A stretch of 64,000 nt of DNA from Winogradskyella alexanderae (GCF_020166335.1 NZ_JAIUJR010000002.1:434001-498000); one strand, 5' to 3'; positions 47,004 to 55,146 are shown, counted from the stretch's first letter. Numbers and translations: made by a program. Notes: generated by a model not told the origin, from the sequence alone.

Positions 47004-48887
47004 ATGACAAAAGGAAATATTAATGTATCGGTAGAAAATATCTTTCCGTTAATTAAGAAATTCTTGTATAGTGATCACGAAATATTTTTACGTGAATTAA
47101 TAAGTAACGCAACTGACGCTACGCTAAAGTTAAAACATCTTACTAGTATTGGTGAGTCCAAATCTGAATATGGCGAACCAAAAATTGAAGTTAAGATAGA
47201 TAAAGACGGTAAAAAATTGCACATTATTGACCAAGGTATTGGTATGACTGCTGAAGAGGTTGAAAAGTACATTAACCAAATTGCGTTCTCAGGCGCAGAG
47301 GAGTTTCTTGATAAATACAAGGATGCAGGAAAGGATGCAGGAATTATTGGGCACTTTGGCCTAGGCTTCTACTCATCATTTATGGTCGCCGACAAGGTAG
47401 AAATCATAACAAAATCTCACACAGATGCACCTGCAGCACATTGGACCTGTGATGGTTCCCCAGAATTTACTCTAGAAGAGACTGACAAAAAAGACAGGGG
47501 AACCGAAATTATTTTACATATCTCCGAAGGTGAAGAGGCATTTCTAGAGGAATCGAGAATTAGAGAATTATTGGTTAAGTATAACAAGTTTATGCCAATT
47601 CCAATCAAATTTGGAACAAAAACAGAAACGTTGCCAAAACCTGAAGGAGCAAAAGAAGACGACCCTGCTCCAACGCAAGAAGTAGATGATATTATAAACA
47701 ATCCTAATCCTGCTTGGACTAAACAACCAACGGATTTAGAAGAAGATGATTACAAAAACTTCTACAGAGAGCTATACCCAATGCAATTTGAGGAGCCGTT
47801 ATTCAATATTCATTTAAATGTAGATTATCCTTTTCACCTAACTGGTATTCTATATTTTCCAAAAATGACCAATGACCTCAACATTCAAAAAGATAGAATT
47901 CAACTATATCAAAATCAGGTTTTTGTAACGGATAACGTTGAAGGAATAGTACCTGAATTCTTGACCATGTTAAGAGGTGTTATCGATTCTCCAGATATTC
48001 CTCTGAATGTCTCAAGAAGTTACCTTCAGGCAGATAGCAATGTAAAGAAAATCTCATCTTACATCACCAGAAAGGTGGCTGACAAATTAAAGTCTATATT
48101 CAATAATAATCGTGAAGATTTTGAGAAAAAATGGGACGATATCAAAATTGTTATTGAATACGGTATGCTTTCTGAAGAGAAATTCTTTGAAAAGGCAGAT
48201 GCATTCGCACTTTATCCTACGGTAGATGGTAAATTCTACACCTTTGAAGAACTAACAAACGCTATAAAGGCAAAGCAGACTGACAAAGATGATAAAATGG
48301 TAATTCTCTATGCATCAAACAAAGATGAACAACATGCTTATATTCAAGCAGCCAAAGATAAAGACTATGAAGTCTTATTACTAGATTCACCTATCGTAAG
48401 CCACTTAATGCAAAAACTGGAAACTTCAAAGGAGAATATTTCTTTTGCACGTGTAGATGCAGATCATATTGATAACTTAATTAAGAAGGACGACACAACT
48501 ATTTCTAAATTGAGTGAAGACGAAAAAACGAAATTAGATGAGTTATTAAAAGAGGTCGTACCATCAGAAAAATTCATGGTACAACTAGAAGCCATGGATA
48601 GCAATGCTTCTCCATTTATAATTACGCAGCCTGAGTTTATGCGTCGCATGAAAGAAATGCAACAAACAGGTGGCGGTATGTTTGGTATGGGCAACATGCC
48701 AGAAATGTATAACTTAGTTGTAAATACAAACCATGAATTAGTAGGACAGATTTTAAACACAAAAACTCGTAAAAAACAAGAACGGCTAATTAATCAAAGT
48801 TTAGACTTGGCAAGGTTATCTCAAGGTCTTTTAAAAGGCGAAGAGTTAACCAATTTTATAAAGCGCAGCTATGATATGATTAAGTAA
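47004..48887 (+). CDS. htpG: Molecular chaperone HtpG (Hsp90)
   Basis: HtpG is the bacterial Hsp90 ATPase chaperone. The length of 627 residues is normal. The GHKL ATP-binding domain shows FLRELISNATDATLKLKHL, HIIDQGIGMTAEEVEKYI and GIIGHFGLGFYSSFMVADKV. The middle domain has the catalytic Arg region (LNVSRSYLQADSNVKKI). The C-terminal dimerisation domain is present, with a Met/Gly-rich segment TGGGMFGMGNMPEMYN. An Asp/Pro-rich insertion at about residues 212-240 is usual in Bacteroidota. The gene stands alone and is followed by a terminator. Confidence 0.97.
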   Translation: MTKGNINVSVENIFPLIKKFLYSDHEIFLRELISNATDATLKLKHLTSIGESKSEYGEPKIEVKIDKDGKKLHIIDQGIGMTAEEVEKYINQIAFSGAEEFLDKYKDAGKDAGIIGHFGLGFYSSFMVADKVEIITKSHTDAPAAHWTCDGSPEFTLEETDKKDRGTEIILHISEGEEAFLEESRIRELLVKYNKFMPIPIKFGTKTETLPKPEGAKEDDPAPTQEVDDIINNPNPAWTKQPTDLEEDDYKNFYRELYPMQFEEPLFNIHLNVDYPFHLTGILYFPKMTNDLNIQKDRIQLYQNQVFVTDNVEGIVPEFLTMLRGVIDSPDIPLNVSRSYLQADSNVKKISSYITRKVADKLKSIFNNNREDFEKKWDDIKIVIEYGMLSEEKFFEKADAFALYPTVDGKFYTFEELTNAIKAKQTDKDDKMVILYASNKDEQHAYIQAAKDKDYEVLLLDSPIVSHLMQKLETSKENISFARVDADHIDNLIKKDDTTISKLSEDEKTKLDELLKEVVPSEKFMVQLEAMDSNASPFIITQPEFMRRMKEMQQTGGGMFGMGNMPEMYNLVVNTNHELVGQILNTKTRKKQERLINQSLDLARLSQGLLKGEELTNFIKRSYDMIK

Positions 48888-48917
48888 ATTAGACCAATTT
48901 GTCCGAAATTATCTTTT

Positions 48918-48947
48918 AAAACCACCTCATTATGCGGTGGTTTTTTT
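48918..48947 (+). terminator. Terminator of htpG
   Basis: AAACCACC pairs with GGTGGTTT around a 9-base loop, followed by TTTT, about 30 bases after the stop. Confidence 0.85.
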
Positions 48948-48991
48948 ATATTTAATAGATCTGAATTAACATATGTAAATTGCTTGTTTAA

Positions 48992-49002
48992 ATGTATTAC
49001 AT
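48992..49002. promoter_or_regulatory. Palindrome upstream of the Crp/Fnr gene (possible operator)
   Basis: ATGTATTACAT is a perfect palindrome around a central T, 28 bases before the regulator's ATG. The same 11-mer is at 58164-58174, and GTGTATTACAC is at 19202-19212. A role as operator is inferred only. Confidence 0.3.
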
Positions 49003-49029
49003 AAATTCATAGTCACAGGTTGACCTATT

Positions 49030-49614
49030 ATGCGTTCTGATAACTCTAAAATAAAAGAGATTTTTAAAGATCTTGAATTCACTGAAAACGAGATTGAGAT
49101 AATCACAACCGTATTTCACAAAGTTGAGGTCAAAAAAGGGACAATACTACTTAAACCAGGTGATTCTGTCAAAGAGCACTACTATATTTTAGAAGGTTGT
49201 TTAAGAGCCTTTCACATAGATGATCATGGCAAAGAGCATACAGTTCAATTTGGAATTAAAGATTGGTGGATAAGCGATTATACAGCATTTTTTTCAGGAT
49301 CAAATTCAATAATGACAATTGAAGTTATTCAAGATGCTATTCTCTATCGAATCAGTAAAGATGATAAAGAATACTTATATGCTAAAATTTCTAAAATTGA
49401 ACATTTTTTTAGAATAAAGCTTGAAAAAGCCTTTGCTGCATTTCAGCGAAGAATTCTTCGAAATCTTTCTCAAAATGCAACTGAGCGTTATCTTAACTTT
49501 GTGAAGACCTATCCAAATATTGAAAAAAGCGTAAAAAACTATCATATAGCATCTTACCTTGGCGTAACCACAGAAAGTTTAAGTCGGATTCGAAGGGATA
49601 TTGCACAAACTTAG
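49030..49614 (+). CDS. Crp/Fnr family transcriptional regulator
   Basis: The 194-residue protein has an N-terminal cyclic-nucleotide-binding-like beta-barrel (about 20-130: GTILLKPGDSVKEHYYILEG, QFGIKDWWISDYTAFFSGS) and a C-terminal winged HTH (about 140-194: YHIASYLGVTTESLSRIRRD), which is the DNA-recognition helix region. It has no CxxC/Cys cluster, so an oxygen-sensing Fe-S cluster is unlikely. Effector and regulon are unknown. The gene is monocistronic with a terminator at 49714-49746. The palindrome at 48992-49002 could be an autoregulatory site. Confidence 0.9.
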   Translation: MRSDNSKIKEIFKDLEFTENEIEIITTVFHKVEVKKGTILLKPGDSVKEHYYILEGCLRAFHIDDHGKEHTVQFGIKDWWISDYTAFFSGSNSIMTIEVIQDAILYRISKDDKEYLYAKISKIEHFFRIKLEKAFAAFQRRILRNLSQNATERYLNFVKTYPNIEKSVKNYHIASYLGVTTESLSRIRRDIAQT

Positions 49615-49713
49615 TTTAATTAACATACATCAATTTTTGAAAAATCTATTTAGTCTAATTTTATTTGGATTAATAAAATTAACTGAGGTTACCCACCGAG
49701 AATTAATAGCAAG

Positions 49714-49746
49714 AAAGCACAAGTAGGTTATACTTGTGCTTTTTTA
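49714..49746 (+). terminator. Terminator downstream of the Crp/Fnr gene
   Basis: AAAGCACAAGTA pairs with TACTTGTGCTTT (12 bp, 5-base loop) and is followed by T residues. It lies 100 bases after the stop. Confidence 0.8.
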
Positions 49747-49846
49747 TTGCATTGAATGAAACAAAAGAAGGAATCAAATAGATTATAAAGCCCGTTTCTA
49801 ATTGAGGTGTTTTTTTATTAATTTTACTTCATACTAATCTTCACTC

Positions 49847-50239
49847 ATGCAATCCAATCATAATCTTAATACTTTTAGTATCCTATTTTTAATAAAAGGT
49901 ATACTTACCCTTTGTTTTTCAATATTTTTTATGTTTTATGTTGGATTAGGATTTTTTGTTTCCAGTGCCGTAGCATTTGATCAATCCAATGATATACCTT
50001 TTAATCCGGGTATTATTGTGATAATAATCGGCGCTATTGGCCTAGTAATTACTGTAACAATAGGGCTTCTTACAATTTTGGCTTCAAATTACCTTAAGGC
50101 CGTAAAGAATTACAATTTTATTTTTGCAATGGCCGTAGTGAGTTGTCTCACTGGTATTCTTGGAATACTTCTTGGTGTATTTGCGCTCATTGAATTAAGC
50201 AAGCTCGAGGTCAAACAATTGTTTGAACGCAATAATTAA
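49847..50239 (+). CDS. Small integral membrane protein, unknown function
   Basis: The 130-residue protein has three to four predicted membrane helices (FSILFLIKGILTLCFSIFFM; GIIVIIIGAIGLVITVTIGL; FAMAVVSCLTGILGILLGVF) and a short polar tail (SKLEVKQLFERNN). I do not recognise a named family; similar small membrane proteins of this pattern are frequent in flavobacteria. It overlaps the CotH-like gene by 4 bases tail to tail. Confidence 0.7.
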   Translation: MQSNHNLNTFSILFLIKGILTLCFSIFFMFYVGLGFFVSSAVAFDQSNDIPFNPGIIVIIIGAIGLVITVTIGLLTILASNYLKAVKNYNFIFAMAVVSCLTGILGILLGVFALIELSKLEVKQLFERNN

Positions 50240-51294
50240 TCCATATTAAGGGCTATGTCATAGGTACGTCTTTTGAAAGTATTTCTATCTTCCAATATCT
50301 TAAAGAATCCTTTTATATAAGATTTGGCAGTTTCAAAACTTTGTTGACTTTCAAAATAGTTCTTGTGATTATCGATTACGGAAAGTAATTCTTTCCTATT
50401 ATTTAAGAATTCTAATCTTACTTTTTCAAACAATTTAATATCGCGCCTATAACCCATATAATAGCGTTCAGTAACATTTTCTATAGGTAATTCGGCCTTC
50501 CTTGTTTTTGAAACCACAGAATAGCTTGTGTTTACAAAACCAGACATATCAAAATCGTATGGAATTGGAACAAACTTTTTGTCTACATAAATAACCTTTG
50601 AATTATGGCTGTAGGTAGCTGAGAAGTCGGTATTACCAACCATGAACTGAAACATCGCATTTCTAACTGCAAATAAATCGTCATACCCTTGAGGATAAAA
50701 AGCTCGCTTTACAACCCTACCTTCTAATCGTTTGGCTACTTTGTCATAGTCCTCAATCAAGAACCCTTTTAATTGATACGTTTTTATCTTTTTATTCTTC
50801 ACATCATCGAATTCTACCTCAATTAATCGAGTTTTAAAGTGATAAGGCATAACAACCTCGTACATCTTATATATGATATATTCCTTCATTACATAATCAT
50901 CTTTCAAATACTCATTTAAACAAGGAAATACTACCTTAAGTTTTCTATTCTTCTCAAATAATGTTCCTTTAGCATTTTTCTTGCTTACTTTTAATTTAAT
51001 TGGTGTGAAAAAACATGATTTGCGTCTAAAGTTTCCTCTGGCTCTTATTTTAACTTCTAAAGTATCCCATATTCCATTGTGCTTTTCATACGACATTTCA
51101 GCTATCATATATGTCGAATCATTAGTTTCATTCTTTAATTGCTTTTTCGAGTATTTGAATTTTATAGGTAAAGACTTATTTTCTTCAAACAAACGAAGTT
51201 TGTTACTCTTTTTAATTTGATCTGGCTGCGCACTTACAGAATAAGGAATGACAAAAAAAAGTAAAAGTAAAATTCTTGAAATTTGGCCTATCAT
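50236..51294 (-). CDS. Secreted CotH-like (atypical kinase fold) protein, tentative
   Basis: With the ATG at 51294 the protein has 352 residues (a TTG two codons upstream is the alternative) and a signal peptide (about residues 1-22, VSAQPDQ). The pattern is reminiscent of CotH kinases: an early basic motif KIRARGNFRRKSCF, a helix starting KDDYVMKEYIIYKMYEV, KGFLIEDYDKVAKRLEG, NTDFSATYSHNS and the metal-binding-like IPYDFDMSGFVNT. CotH family proteins phosphorylate surface proteins or modify teichoic-type polymers in some organisms. Here the export signal would place it outside the cytoplasm. The fold assignment is by eye and unproven. Confidence 0.55.
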   Translation of the reverse strand: MIGQISRILLLLFFVIPYSVSAQPDQIKKSNKLRLFEENKSLPIKFKYSKKQLKNETNDSTYMIAEMSYEKHNGIWDTLEVKIRARGNFRRKSCFFTPIKLKVSKKNAKGTLFEKNRKLKVVFPCLNEYLKDDYVMKEYIIYKMYEVVMPYHFKTRLIEVEFDDVKNKKIKTYQLKGFLIEDYDKVAKRLEGRVVKRAFYPQGYDDLFAVRNAMFQFMVGNTDFSATYSHNSKVIYVDKKFVPIPYDFDMSGFVNTSYSVVSKTRKAELPIENVTERYYMGYRRDIKLFEKVRLEFLNNRKELLSVIDNHKNYFESQQSFETAKSYIKGFFKILEDRNTFKRRTYDIALNMD

Positions 51295-51517
51295 TGACAA
51301 CTTACTTACAAAAAATCATTAATTGGTTGATTATCATAAAAATAGTGAAAAATATGATACCATTATTTACATCTTTTTAAAAGTTCAACAGTAAAATTTT
51401 AAATAAAAGAGATCTTACGAATAAAGCTCATATATGGACAATTATTCATAACTTTAGAAAATTCAATTAGTTAATATTTATATCAGAAAGTATTCCATCA
51501 TATTAAATTTCAAAACT

Positions 51518-52219
51518 TTGTTGGTATTAGTATTTGCTATGCTGACAACTTACATGTCATATCATTTTGAAATAAGATTTAATATTGATTTGACTTTATT
51601 AAGTATTGCTATAATATTTCCTTTGGTTTTCTCCATAAGAGGTTCCTTTAGACGCAGGGAAAGGGCATTAGAACATTTGTCTGAGTTCAAGAGTTCTTTG
51701 CATACTGTCAGGTCCTTTTTATTGAGCAGACCTGATTTAGTTGAACTATATAAAAAAGATGTCGATAATATTTTACTAGATATTAACCTAACCGTATTAC
51801 ATCATTTATCAGGCAAAGAAATTACTATTAGAAATATTGATGCATCAATGCAACAGGTTTATGATTTTGTGATTGATAAAAACGAGACAATTTCTAGACA
51901 AATTAGGGATAAAGTTTTTCGTTTTATGAAAGACATGCATGAATGTGTAGAAAACTTAAATGCTATTCATATACATAGAACTCCTATAAGCCTAAAAGCT
52001 TATTGTCTAATTTTTATTTATATCTTTCCATTCATATATGCTCCAGAAATCATAAAAAATGTCTCCGTTAATCAGTCGACTTTGATTGTATACGGTGTTG
52101 TATTTATTACTCAATTTATACTAATTTCATTGTACAATATTCAAAATCAACTTGAATACCCTTTTGACAGTATTGGTATAGACGATATTAATCTGAATAA
52201 CTTTAGACTGGACAGATAG
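51518..52219 (+). CDS. Bestrophin-like membrane protein
   Basis: The first standard start codon is a TTG at 51518, giving 233 residues. Coding-like sequence continues upstream to a TAG at 51455-51457 (IYIRKYSIILNFKTLLVL), so the true start may be non-canonical. Visible features are an N-terminal helix (TLLSIAIIFPLVFS), the basic RGSFRRRERALEHLSEFKSS, and a C-terminal pair of helices with HRTPISLKAY and NQLEYPFDSIGIDDI. The last two resemble bestrophin-family anion channels (RTPIP and E-PFG-DDLPLD), but the protein is shorter than typical. It precedes the 438-residue membrane protein by 83 bases. Confidence 0.6.
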   Translation: MLVLVFAMLTTYMSYHFEIRFNIDLTLLSIAIIFPLVFSIRGSFRRRERALEHLSEFKSSLHTVRSFLLSRPDLVELYKKDVDNILLDINLTVLHHLSGKEITIRNIDASMQQVYDFVIDKNETISRQIRDKVFRFMKDMHECVENLNAIHIHRTPISLKAYCLIFIYIFPFIYAPEIIKNVSVNQSTLIVYGVVFITQFILISLYNIQNQLEYPFDSIGIDDINLNNFRLDR

Positions 52220-52302
52220 TCTATTTTCAGTTTGAAACACTTTATAATGATAAAATTTATGATAGTCATTTCTAAATTTTAAAATTAATAACACCCTTCG
52301 TT

Positions 52303-53619
52303 ATGAGTTCTGACTACACAAATCCCGCCTTTAAAAAGCTACTAAAAAAACTGCAGGAAGAAAGCTGGCAACTTGAATTAATTATATCTGGTTTTGCAAT
52401 TTTTGGTTTGTTTTCTGCCTTTACACCATTGAAATTGTTGTACACTGAGGCCAAAACTGACGGCAATAATATCATTGCTTTTGTGTATGTTATTTTATTG
52501 ATTTCGTGCGTGATATTAGCCTTTAATCTATTACTTCATGTGGTATTAAGAGGTCTTTGGATAGGTGCACTTGGTTTAAGATATGTTTCTGGCGAAATAG
52601 ATTACGACAGTCTCAAATACAGTGAAAAATTCACAAATTACTTAAGAAAAAAAGTTGGTTCTTTTGATAGGTACATAGCAAGATTAGAGAACTACTGCAG
52701 CATTATTTTTGCAATTTCATTTTTACTTATTTTTTATGTTTTTGCTACTGTTTTAACCATTGGCGCCTTTCCTCTTGTTGCAACTTACTTAATTGATAAT
52801 GATAGCATTGATCCATATGGCAAAATCATAGGTATACCATTAATACTATTTCTTATTGTTGGTATGTTACTTGTCTTTATTGATTTTGCAACGCAAGGCT
52901 GGCTCAAAAAGAAAAAATGGATAAGTAAATTCTATTTTCCATTTTATTGGCTTTTTAGTTTTATTACCCTATCCTTTCTTTACAGACCATTAGTATATAA
53001 TTTTTTAGACAACAAGTTTGGAAAGCGCATTAGTTTTCTTTTGCTTCCAATTTATATCATTTTAATTGTACTAAGTTCATTTCAAAATAAAACATCAAAC
53101 TTTTTTAACCGTAGTTTAAATTCGAGCGAAATTATAGGTAATACGAGTAATTACGAAGATATGTTAACTGACGACGAAGATTTCATAAATGACGTGAGTA
53201 TACCTTCAAAGGTAATTAGCACCAATTATTTAAAGGTTTTTATGTTGTTTAACGATGAGATAGAAGATAATGTCTTTAGTTACAACCCAGATTTAAAACC
53301 AGAGGAAGACATAAGAGGTTTTAGTTCAGATATAATAATTATTAATGAAATGTCATGGGAAAAAAGGGATAGTATTCGACGTGCTTATATGAAAACCTTA
53401 AATGAAGTTTACACAATAAGAATTGATAGTTTAGAACTTAAAAGTGAATTTATTCTTACTGAAAGCAGCAAAAAGCAAAAAGGTTTTGAAACTTATATAA
53501 GTCTAGAAGGCATTGAAAAAGGCAAACATTTAATGAACCTAACGCGCAAACGAATTCGTAAAAAAGATACACAGACACTTTATGTAGCAAGGATTCCTTT
53601 TTGGTATTATCCGGATTAA
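52303..53619 (+). CDS. Multi-pass membrane protein with soluble C-terminus, unknown function
   Basis: The 438-residue protein has about five to six membrane helices in the first 265 residues (ELIISGFAIFGLFSAFTPL; IAFVYVILLISCVILAFNLL; IIFAISFLLIFYVFATVLTI; KIIGIPLILFLIVGMLLVFI; YFPFYWLFSFITLSFLY; ISFLLLPIYIILIVLSSF) and a polar C-terminal domain of about 160 residues with charged segments (YEDMLTDDEDFINDVS, INEMSWEKRDSIRRAYM). I do not recognise the family. It may be co-transcribed with the bestrophin-like gene upstream. It ends with a 4-base tail-to-tail overlap with the candidate anti-sigma gene. Confidence 0.75.
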   Translation: MSSDYTNPAFKKLLKKLQEESWQLELIISGFAIFGLFSAFTPLKLLYTEAKTDGNNIIAFVYVILLISCVILAFNLLLHVVLRGLWIGALGLRYVSGEIDYDSLKYSEKFTNYLRKKVGSFDRYIARLENYCSIIFAISFLLIFYVFATVLTIGAFPLVATYLIDNDSIDPYGKIIGIPLILFLIVGMLLVFIDFATQGWLKKKKWISKFYFPFYWLFSFITLSFLYRPLVYNFLDNKFGKRISFLLLPIYIILIVLSSFQNKTSNFFNRSLNSSEIIGNTSNYEDMLTDDEDFINDVSIPSKVISTNYLKVFMLFNDEIEDNVFSYNPDLKPEEDIRGFSSDIIIINEMSWEKRDSIRRAYMKTLNEVYTIRIDSLELKSEFILTESSKKQKGFETYISLEGIEKGKHLMNLTRKRIRKKDTQTLYVARIPFWYYPD

Positions 53620-54017
53620 ACTGCTAGGCGCTTGTCATAATATTGTTTTACAAGAGGCACCTGAACACAAATCATTATCACAAGAAATACCATAGCGTAC
53701 ATTAATCCTGCTGAAAAATCTAATATTGAGGTATCAAATAGTCTAAAAGAAAACTCTGGTAAAACAAAAAATTGTGAATCATTATTAGTATTTGATCTGT
53801 TAAGATTAAAGTAAGTTATAGACCCAAGAAAGAATAGAATAATTAACCACCAAACATATTTAGGAATTAACGGTTTATAAGCAATGGAAGGAGACTTGGA
53901 AAACTTTTCAACTTCGGTCATAACAGAATGCGTAAAACCCTCTGGAGCTTTCTCTAGATTATCAGACTCCATTAATTTATTTATCAGATCAGTAATTCTT
54001 TTTTCATCCTGTTCCAT
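53616..54017 (-). CDS. Small membrane protein, candidate anti-sigma factor
   Basis: The 133-residue protein has a polar N-terminal part of about 60 residues (EQDEKRITDLINKLMESDNL, APEGFTHSVMTEVEKF), a central membrane helix (WWLIILFFLGSITYFNL) and a second C-terminal helix (GLMYAMVFLVIMICVQVPL). Its ATG lies within the sigma-factor gene, a 14-base overlap, which is typical of sigma/anti-sigma pairs. The APEGF-x-x-x-V-M segment is common in Bacteroidota membrane anti-sigma-type proteins. No zinc motif is seen, so the anti-sigma assignment rests on context. Confidence 0.65.
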   Translation of the reverse strand: MEQDEKRITDLINKLMESDNLEKAPEGFTHSVMTEVEKFSKSPSIAYKPLIPKYVWWLIILFFLGSITYFNLNRSNTNNDSQFFVLPEFSFRLFDTSILDFSAGLMYAMVFLVIMICVQVPLVKQYYDKRLAV

Positions 54018-54585
54018 AAGTCAATCTGTTTTGTGGTTGTAAGTACGATTCTAGTATTATAGCAAGTTTTTTTCTAGCTCTAAATAATTTCACTTTTACC
54101 GTGTTTGTTTCAATGTTTACAATTTTTGATATTTCTTCTAACGAAAACTCCTCGAAGTAGAATAAAGTCAATAAGGCACTACTATCCTCTGGAAGTTTAT
54201 CAATACATTCTTTAATCAGTTGGCTTCGTTCTTGTTTAATAAGATTTTCTAATGCATTGTCAATATAATCTAACTTATTAAAGGAGATTTCATCTATTGC
54301 TACGTCGTTTATTCGCTTTTTATTTCGTTTAATAGTATCCAAGCAAGCGTTATAAGCCACTCTGTATATCCAAGTAGACAGTTTTGAATCGCCTTTAAAT
54401 TTATCCAACGATTTATATACTTTAATAAAAGTATCCTGCGCTACTTCTTCTGCCTCTTCTTTATTTTTTAACATACGAAGTGACAACGTATATACCAAAT
54501 CTTTATAACGATCTACCAAAATAGAAAAAGCTTTTGTTTCTCCATTTTTTATAGATTCGATTAATTGATGTTCGTTAGTGGTCAT
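54004..54585 (-). CDS. ECF-type RNA polymerase sigma factor
   Basis: The 193-residue protein has the two ECF regions: sigma-2 (SILVDRYKDLVYTLSLRMLK, EEAEEVAQDTFIKVYKSLDK, STWIYRVAYNACLD) and sigma-4 (DKLPEDSSALLTLFYFEEFS, LEEISKIVNIETNTVKVKLF). Its ATG is 12 bases from the CGTC of an ECF-like promoter on its own strand, suggesting autoregulation with an almost leaderless message. A matching element faces the DUF6249 gene on the other side. The overlapping downstream gene is the candidate anti-sigma factor. The signal it answers is unknown. Confidence 0.93.
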   Translation of the reverse strand: MTTNEHQLIESIKNGETKAFSILVDRYKDLVYTLSLRMLKNKEEAEEVAQDTFIKVYKSLDKFKGDSKLSTWIYRVAYNACLDTIKRNKKRINDVAIDEISFNKLDYIDNALENLIKQERSQLIKECIDKLPEDSSALLTLFYFEEFSLEEISKIVNIETNTVKVKLFRARKKLAIILESYLQPQNRLTYGTG

Positions 54586-54596
54586 TTTGTTGTTAA

Positions 54597-54623
54597 GACG
54601 ATCAATTAGCTGAAAAGGTTACA
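54597..54623 (-). promoter_or_regulatory. ECF-type promoter of the sigma-factor gene (candidate)
   Basis: On the minus strand TGTAACC (54623-54617), a 16-base spacer and CGTC (54600-54597) form an ECF-like -35/-10 pair. The sigma ATG follows 11 bases later. Confidence 0.6.
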
Positions 54624-54647
54624 ATCTGGCAAAAAACTTTAAGAAGT

Positions 54648-54674
54648 TGTAACCTAAAGTAAAAATTCATCGTC
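54648..54674 (+). promoter_or_regulatory. ECF-type promoter of the DUF6249 gene (candidate)
   Basis: TGTAACC (54648-54654), a 16-base spacer and CGTC (54671-54674) mirror the element of the divergent sigma gene exactly in motif and spacing. The predicted start is near 54681, with a leader of about 38 bases. Confidence 0.6.
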
Positions 54675-54718
54675 ATAAGGGTAATTATTTAAAATTAATC
54701 AATTAAAAACAAACAATT

Positions 54719-55063
54719 ATGGACGAAGAAATATTAATTCCAATCAGTTTTTTTGCTGCAATATTTGGTATGGTATACCTTTATTTTTCAACTAGAAACA
54801 AAGAACGCCTGGCCTTAATAGAAAAAGGTGCCGATGCTAGTATTTTTAACATTGGTAAAAAATCAGGACAATCATGGAAAGTAGTAGTATTAAACTTAGC
54901 ATTTTTACTAATTGGTATTGGGCTTGGTGTTTTTATTGCACACATTTTAGAGACATTTACTGCCCTCGATGAAGATTCGATTTATCCCGCAATGATATTT
55001 TTATTTGCAGGTATTGGACTTTACATTGGTTTTACACAAACCAAAAAAGCACTCGACGATTAA
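54719..55063 (+). CDS. DUF6249 family small membrane protein
   Basis: The 114-residue protein has three membrane helices (LIPISFFAAIFGMVYLYF; VVVLNLAFLLIGIGLGVFIA; AMIFLFAGIGLYIGFTQ). Between helices 1 and 2 lies the signature STRNKERLALIEKGADASIF, the R-N-x-E-R-x-A-L-I-E-K-G motif typical of DUF6249. The biochemical role is unknown. It is divergent from the ECF sigma gene and carries a matching candidate ECF promoter, so it is a likely direct member of that regulon. A terminator follows, so it is monocistronic. Confidence 0.85.
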   Translation: MDEEILIPISFFAAIFGMVYLYFSTRNKERLALIEKGADASIFNIGKKSGQSWKVVVLNLAFLLIGIGLGVFIAHILETFTALDEDSIYPAMIFLFAGIGLYIGFTQTKKALDD

Positions 55064-55083
55064 TTATAAATCGCTTCATAGTA

Positions 55084-55110
55084 AACGCCCTAAAATTGGG
55101 GCGTTTTTTT
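55084..55110 (+). terminator. Terminator of the DUF6249 gene
   Basis: AACGCCC pairs with GGGCGTT (7 bp, 7-8-base loop), followed by TTTTT, 20 bases after the stop. Confidence 0.85.
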
Positions 55111-55146
55111 ATGGTCTTTTTAATGTATCTTTAGGACTTTCAGGTC

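Noticed and set aside
54597-54655. 9-bp inverted repeat read as a terminator or repressor operator
   Set aside because: The arms are exactly the -35 boxes of two opposed ECF-type promoters with equal spacing to CGTC, which explains the repeat better; there is also no T-tail.
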